From Vibrio sp. PID17_43 (lineage in GTDB: Bacteria > Pseudomonadota > Gammaproteobacteria > Enterobacterales > Vibrionaceae), in assembly GCF_002608565.1 (NCBI RefSeq), contig NZ_LIXM01000032.1:1-39055 (forward strand): a DNA stretch of 39,055 nucleotides, in the 5' to 3' direction. Made by a program: the position numbers and the translations under genes. Shown in pieces: positions 36,514-39,055 of this stretch. The stretch's first letter is position 1. Each line of letters begins with the position of its first letter. The notes under the pieces were generated by a model. That model saw nothing but the letters and a program-made list of their open reading frames with translations. It ran no database searches and had not been told where the DNA came from.

Positions 36514-36559
36514 GAAAAATCCCGCAACATTAACACGCAATGTGTAAGAGAATAATAAA

Positions 36560-37117
36560 ATGCCTTTGAATATCCCGAACATTCTGTCTCTACTTAGACT
36601 GCTCTTAATCCCAGTTTTCGTGGTTGTCTTCTATCTACCTTACTCTTGGGCCCCGTTTACGGCAGCAATGGTCTTTTGGGTTGCGGGCTTTACCGATTGG
36701 TTAGATGGTATGTTAGCGCGCAAGTTAGGCCAAACCTCTCGCTTTGGTGCGTTTATTGATCCAGTTGCGGATAAGGTGCTTGTTGCGACGGCATTGATTC
36801 TAATCACCGAACATTATCATTCTATTTGGGTAACGATCCCCGCTGTGACCATGATTGCGCGTGAAATCATTATCTCCGCATTGCGTGAATGGATGGCTGA
36901 AATCGGTAAGCGTGCTAGTGTCGCGGTTTCTTGGGTCGGAAAAGTCAAAACCGTTTCACAAATGTTTGCACTTTGGGTTCTGATTTGGCGATACGATGAT
37001 TGGATGGTTTGGCTAGGCTTTGGTGCACTGTACATCGCTACCTTCCTGACTTATTGGTCAATGGTTCAATACTTAGCGGCGGCAAAAGACGATCTACTCA
37101 ATGAAGAAAATCATTAA
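36560..37117 (+). CDS. pgsA: CDP-diacylglycerol-glycerol-3-phosphate phosphatidyltransferase
   Basis: A 185-residue inner-membrane enzyme that makes phosphatidylglycerol phosphate, committing CDP-diacylglycerol to phosphatidylglycerol. The CDP-alcohol phosphotransferase signature is intact: [12 protein letters not shown], then [11 protein letters not shown], giving D-G-x2-A-R-x8-G-x3-D-x3-D. About four to five membrane segments flank it. The order uvrY-uvrC-pgsA-tRNAs is conserved with E. coli. Confidence 0.96.
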   Translation: MPLNIPNILSLLRLLLIPVFVVVFYLPYSWAPFTAAMVFWVAGFTDWLDGMLARKLGQTSRFGAFIDPVADKVLVATALILITEHYHSIWVTIPAVTMIAREIIISALREWMAEIGKRASVAVSWVGKVKTVSQMFALWVLIWRYDDWMVWLGFGALYIATFLTYWSMVQYLAAAKDDLLNEENH

Positions 37118-37143
37118 TCAGAATTTTCAATAAACACTTATAG

Positions 37144-37170
37144 AAAGCAGGCTCATCACCTGCTTTTTTA
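37144..37170 (+). terminator. Terminator after pgsA
   Basis: AAAGCAGG and CCTGCTTT form an 8-bp stem around CTCATCA, followed by a T-run, 26 bases after the pgsA stop. Confidence 0.88.
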
Positions 37171-37517
37171 TTTTTTGACTCATTATCTGAGCTAGGGGTA
37201 AGCAAAGCCTATCAGGGTGACAATAGAGTAAACATCAGCGCATAACAGCTAGAGGATTGTAGGGGTACTTATCTCGAGTGGAGGTTAAGTAACAAATGTG
37301 AACTAAATCTAGTTTTAGGCAATTACAACGTTTATGCATGACCAAACTAGGGGTTGTGTATCGTTGGACTGGCGGTGAATGCTATAGTTCAGGATGTTCG
37401 GTAGTTCAAAATTCATGATAAACAAGTGTATTTTGGTTTTTAACAGTATTAAAACTAAGCAATTTACCGTCTTTCGCATAATTTATAGTCAAACGATTCA
37501 AAAAATTAAAAATAGTG
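37171..37517. other. Noncoding region upstream of the tRNA operon
   Basis: About 350 AT-rich bases between the pgsA terminator and the tRNA promoter. No coding frame with a ribosome site and no RNA family is recognised. It may carry upstream activating sequence for the tRNA promoter. Confidence 0.4.
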
Positions 37518-37545
37518 TTGACTCGTTCGTGTGAATCCGTAGAAT
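37518..37545 (+). promoter_or_regulatory. tRNA operon promoter
   Basis: TTGACT (37518-37523) and TAGAAT (37540-37545) with a 16-base spacer, followed by a GC-containing discriminator (GCACTCC), as is common for stable-RNA promoters under stringent control. AT-rich sequence upstream may serve as an UP element. Confidence 0.85.
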
Positions 37546-37582
37546 GCACTCCGTACCCCAGAGAGCTTAGCTTGAAAGGGTG

Positions 37583-37605
37583 GTGAGTTAAGTTAACTTA
37601 CTCAC
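37583..37605 (+). repeat. Palindrome in the tRNA operon leader
   Basis: GTGAG and CTCAC flank the perfect 12-base palindrome TAAGTTAACTTA with one bulged T, ending 7 bases before the first tRNA. In RNA it would form a long hairpin, a likely processing site for the tRNA precursor. Confidence 0.6.
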
Positions 37606-37611
37606 TACGAA

Positions 37612-37685
37612 GGCGCCTTGGCAGAGTGGCCATGCAGCGGATTGCAAATCCGTGGACCTCGGTTCGACTCCGGGAGGCGCCTCCA
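37612..37685 (+). tRNA. tRNA-Cys (GCA)
   Basis: A full cloverleaf: acceptor GGCGCCT/AGGCGCC, discriminator T, encoded CCA, anticodon GCA in the loop of GGATTGCAAATCC, and T-loop GGTTCGACTCC. First tRNA of a four-gene operon. Confidence 0.96.
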
Positions 37686-37689
37686 TTTT

Positions 37690-37765
37690 GCGACACTAGC
37701 TCAGTTGGTAGAGCGCAACCTTGCCAAGGTTGAGGTCACGAGTTCGAACCTCGTGTGTCGCTCCA
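37690..37765 (+). tRNA. tRNA-Gly (GCC), copy 1
   Basis: A 76-base cloverleaf: acceptor GCGACAC/GTGTCGC, encoded CCA, anticodon GCC in CCTTGCCAAGG, T-loop GTTCGAACC. It is identical to the second copy at 37942-38017. Confidence 0.96.
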
Positions 37766-37843
37766 AATTAAAATGATATGGCATTAAGCGGTATCAGATG
37801 GTGTTTTACTTTTCAGTAAAGGCATCACAAAGAATATTTGTGT

Positions 37844-37930
37844 GCCCTGGTGGTGGAATTGGTAGACACAAGGGATTTAAAATCCCTCGACGTTCGCGTT
37901 GTGCCGGTTCAAGTCCGGCCCGGGGCACCA
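37844..37930 (+). tRNA. tRNA-Leu (TAA)
   Basis: An 87-base type II tRNA with a long variable arm: acceptor GCCCTGG/CCGGGGC with one G-T pair, anticodon TAA in GGGATTTAAAATCCC, T-loop GGTTCAAGTCC, and encoded CCA. Confidence 0.95.
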
Positions 37931-37941
37931 TCTCAAAATCT

Positions 37942-38017
37942 GCGACACTAGCTCAGTTGGTAGAGCGCAACCTTGCCAAGGTTGAGGTCACGAGTTCGAA
38001 CCTCGTGTGTCGCTCCA
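37942..38017 (+). tRNA. tRNA-Gly (GCC), copy 2
   Basis: Same sequence as the tRNA-Gly at 37690, with encoded CCA. Last tRNA of the operon, followed 6 bases later by the terminator. Confidence 0.96.
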
Positions 38018-38022
38018 GATTT

Positions 38023-38050
38023 AAAGCCCAGCATTTATGTTGGGCTTTTT
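38023..38050 (+). terminator. Terminator of the tRNA operon
   Basis: AAAGCCCA-G-CA and TG-T-TGGGCTTT form a hairpin around TTTA, followed by a T-run, just after the last tRNA. Confidence 0.9.
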
Positions 38051-38198
38051 CATACCTGCAGTTCCTGAATTTCAATTTAAATGAGTATTTGATCGATCTT
38101 GATGGTTACAATCGCGGATAGCTTCGTTACAGACTTCAAACGTTCACTTTCTCAATGGACATTGAAGTAATCATCAGTTTACTTGGCTTGAATAGACA

Positions 38199-38226
38199 AA
38201 GAGCAGCGTAAAGCTGCTCTTTTTTA
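38199..38226. terminator. Terminator between the tRNA region and the GcvR-like gene
   Basis: GAGCAGC/GCTGCTC, a 7-bp stem with GTAAA loop, has a T-run on the plus strand (38220-38225) and a shorter one (TTTG) on the minus strand. It can end the GcvR-like transcript, which stops 18 bases away, and catch readthrough from the left. Confidence 0.75.
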
Positions 38227-38243
38227 TGTGTGAATGCCACCAA

Positions 38244-38756
38244 TTAACTTTCTATGATGACTCGGGTGTCTTCACTGAGTGATTCAAGCTCATTCACCAC
38301 ATCATCAAGTTCAAGTTCACTTGGCAGTCTGATGGCCAGTTTTGCGCTGAATAAACTTGAGCTTATACCACCGCCGCCAGCGATGAATACGCGCTGACAG
38401 TCCATATCGAGGATAGAGATCCCTTGGCTATCAAGCACATGAGTGATCTCATTGACGATACCCGCCCGGTCATTGGCATCTAAGCGTAGCTGGAATATCG
38501 TTTCTTCACAGTGAGAGTGAGCGCCAGAGTCGACGAACTTCACTACTAGGGTTTGGCAAGCAGAAAACGCGTCTTTTACGGTGTCGACGTTTTCTTCAGG
38601 AAGCTCAATTTTGATCACGCCGGCGACTTGATCTTCAATGAAATTAACTTTACTTATCAACCATTTGCCACCATTTTCGTGTGTTACAGCTGCGAGCTGT
38701 TTGATGGTTGCAGGTGACGCCTGACCGACGAAATTTACGATAAATACAGTGTTCAT
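38244..38756 (-). CDS. GcvR-like protein with two ACT domains
   Basis: A 170-residue cytoplasmic protein with an N-terminal ACT-like half (VFIVNFVGQASPATIKQLAA, with NGGKWLISKVNFI) and a C-terminal ACT domain (LRLDANDRAGIVNEITHVLD, then ISILDMDCQRV). This is the layout of the glycine-cleavage repressor GcvR, which acts by binding GcvA in response to glycine. It may be a GcvR paralogue rather than GcvR itself; the second half has a GGGG loop. No gcvA is nearby. Confidence 0.78.
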   Translation of the reverse strand: MNTVFIVNFVGQASPATIKQLAAVTHENGGKWLISKVNFIEDQVAGVIKIELPEENVDTVKDAFSACQTLVVKFVDSGAHSHCEETIFQLRLDANDRAGIVNEITHVLDSQGISILDMDCQRVFIAGGGGISSSLFSAKLAIRLPSELELDDVVNELESLSEDTRVIIES

Positions 38757-38859
38757 AATGTCCCCTCATGGAGTAAGGTTTGGACGCGGCACGCATCTAC
38801 GCAGCGCTTAAGCTATTGGAATAAGTCCTTTATTTCAGTGTAGGTGTTAGGAAGGGGTT

Positions 38860-38947
38860 ATGTTTGATGAAGGTCAATTTTTCACAGTAATTCGTGAAGC
38901 AAATGATGAAAACAGTGTTCTGGGCACAAAAAAAGCAGCCAATTGGC
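38860..38947 (+). pseudogene. 5' end of an unidentified gene, interrupted by an IS
   Basis: An ATG at 38860 after AGGAAGGGG opens MFDEGQFFTVIREANDENSV and continues LGTKKAANWL, where the IS end begins at 38948. Inside the IS the frame reads four more codons and stops at 38962-38964. The good ribosome site and protein-like composition suggest a real gene cut after about 30 codons. I do not recognise it. A different reading is that AAAAGCAGCCAATTGGC is half of a terminator stem split by the insertion. Confidence 0.5.
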
Positions 38948-39055
38948 TAATGCCAGTCAGTTAAGCTGACTGGCTTTCTTTTTATTGGGGTATTTCTTTG
39001 CCTTTGCTTTTATTGCTCTCGGATATATCCGATCTTCTCGTTTAATGGGCAAGAC
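38948..39055. mobile_element. IS4-family insertion sequence, one end (continues beyond the window)
   Basis: The element seems to begin with TAATGCCAGTCAGTTAAG (38948-38965), very close to the terminal inverted repeat of IS4 (TAATGCCGATCAGTTAAG). A transposase tail reads out to the edge on the minus strand. The other end is outside the window, so the target duplication (11-14 bases for IS4) cannot be checked; the bases just left of 38948 form the palindrome-rich AGCCAATTGGC. Confidence 0.75.
38957..39055 (-). CDS. IS4-family transposase, C-terminal end (partial)
   Basis: The minus strand is open from the window edge for 32 codons and ends at a TGA at 38957-38959. It reads LPIKREDRIYPRAIKAKAKK then YPNKKKASQLN. 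The R-x-YPRA-x-K ... K-YP-x-KK pattern is the usual C-terminus of IS4-type DDE transposases; the catalytic residues lie outside. The stop codon lies inside the inverted repeat, as is common in compact IS elements. Confidence 0.75.
   Translation of the reverse strand, partial: VLPIKREDRIYPRAIKAKAKKYPNKKKASQLN

Noticed and set aside
37798..38121. 107-codon open frame across the tRNA-Leu and tRNA-Gly genes
   Set aside because: It reads through two complete tRNA genes and a terminator; the frame is incidental.
1..39055. CRISPR arrays, rRNA genes, integron or prophage modules
   Set aside because: No regularly spaced repeats, rRNA segments, integrase with att sites or phage structural genes were found. 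The only mobile sequence seen is the IS end at the right edge.

Overview
The window looks like a piece of the main chromosome of a Vibrio species, probably of the Harveyi clade. The evidence is the split, unfused trpG and trpD with a fused trpCF, the neighbourhood trp - rnm - yciO - rluB, the yciB/yciA/yciI cluster, a GspS/AspS-type pilotin, and uvrY(varA)-uvrC-pgsA followed by Cys/Gly/Leu tRNAs. Species assignment is inference from synteny and protein style; no search was run.

Layout. (1) 1-3600: an accessory stretch with the tail of an upstream coding region, a DUF2784 and alpha/beta-hydrolase pair, a decayed LysR-type remnant, an isochorismatase-like hydrolase and a PLP-dependent ACC deaminase/D-cysteine desulfhydrase-like enzyme. 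(2) 3649-5460: a leucine-rich-repeat protein kinase, then a broken sensor histidine kinase on the other strand. (3) 5707-9623: a cassette of a YheO/DauR-type regulator, RidA, a TcyP-type cystine symporter and a CoA-disulfide-reductase-like flavoenzyme, which reads as a thiol/cystine utilisation unit. (4) 9720-13655: a YgiQ radical SAM protein, a membrane protein and a DUF4250 protein. (5) 13678-14035: the scar of a lost metR-metE divergent pair. Only the frameshifted 3' part of metR and the first codons of metE remain. (6) 14130-16423: pilotin, yciI, yciA, yciB and a small GemA-like protein. (7) 16618-19103: a DAACS symporter and an SDR oxidoreductase, divergent, with a PurR-box-like palindrome between them.

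(8) 19212-26337: the complete trpL-E-G-D-CF-B-A operon on the minus strand. Its control region is legible: a sigma70 promoter, a TrpR operator over the -10, a 41-residue leader peptide with five Trp residues, and an attenuator. (9) 26369-31189: rnm, yciO, rluB, yciU, efpL and a nucleotidyltransferase-like gene. (10) 31240-38756: polB, uvrY-uvrC, pgsA, a Cys-Gly-Leu-Gly tRNA operon and a GcvR-like ACT protein. (11) The right edge is the end of an IS4-type insertion sequence, which appears to have landed about 30 codons into an unidentified gene.

Most of the window is conserved core genome. The most informative departures are the metR/metE deletion scar, the histidine-kinase pseudogene, the IS insertion, and the regulator-RidA-TcyP-CoADR cassette. 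I see no CRISPR array, prophage, integron or clearly novel defence locus.
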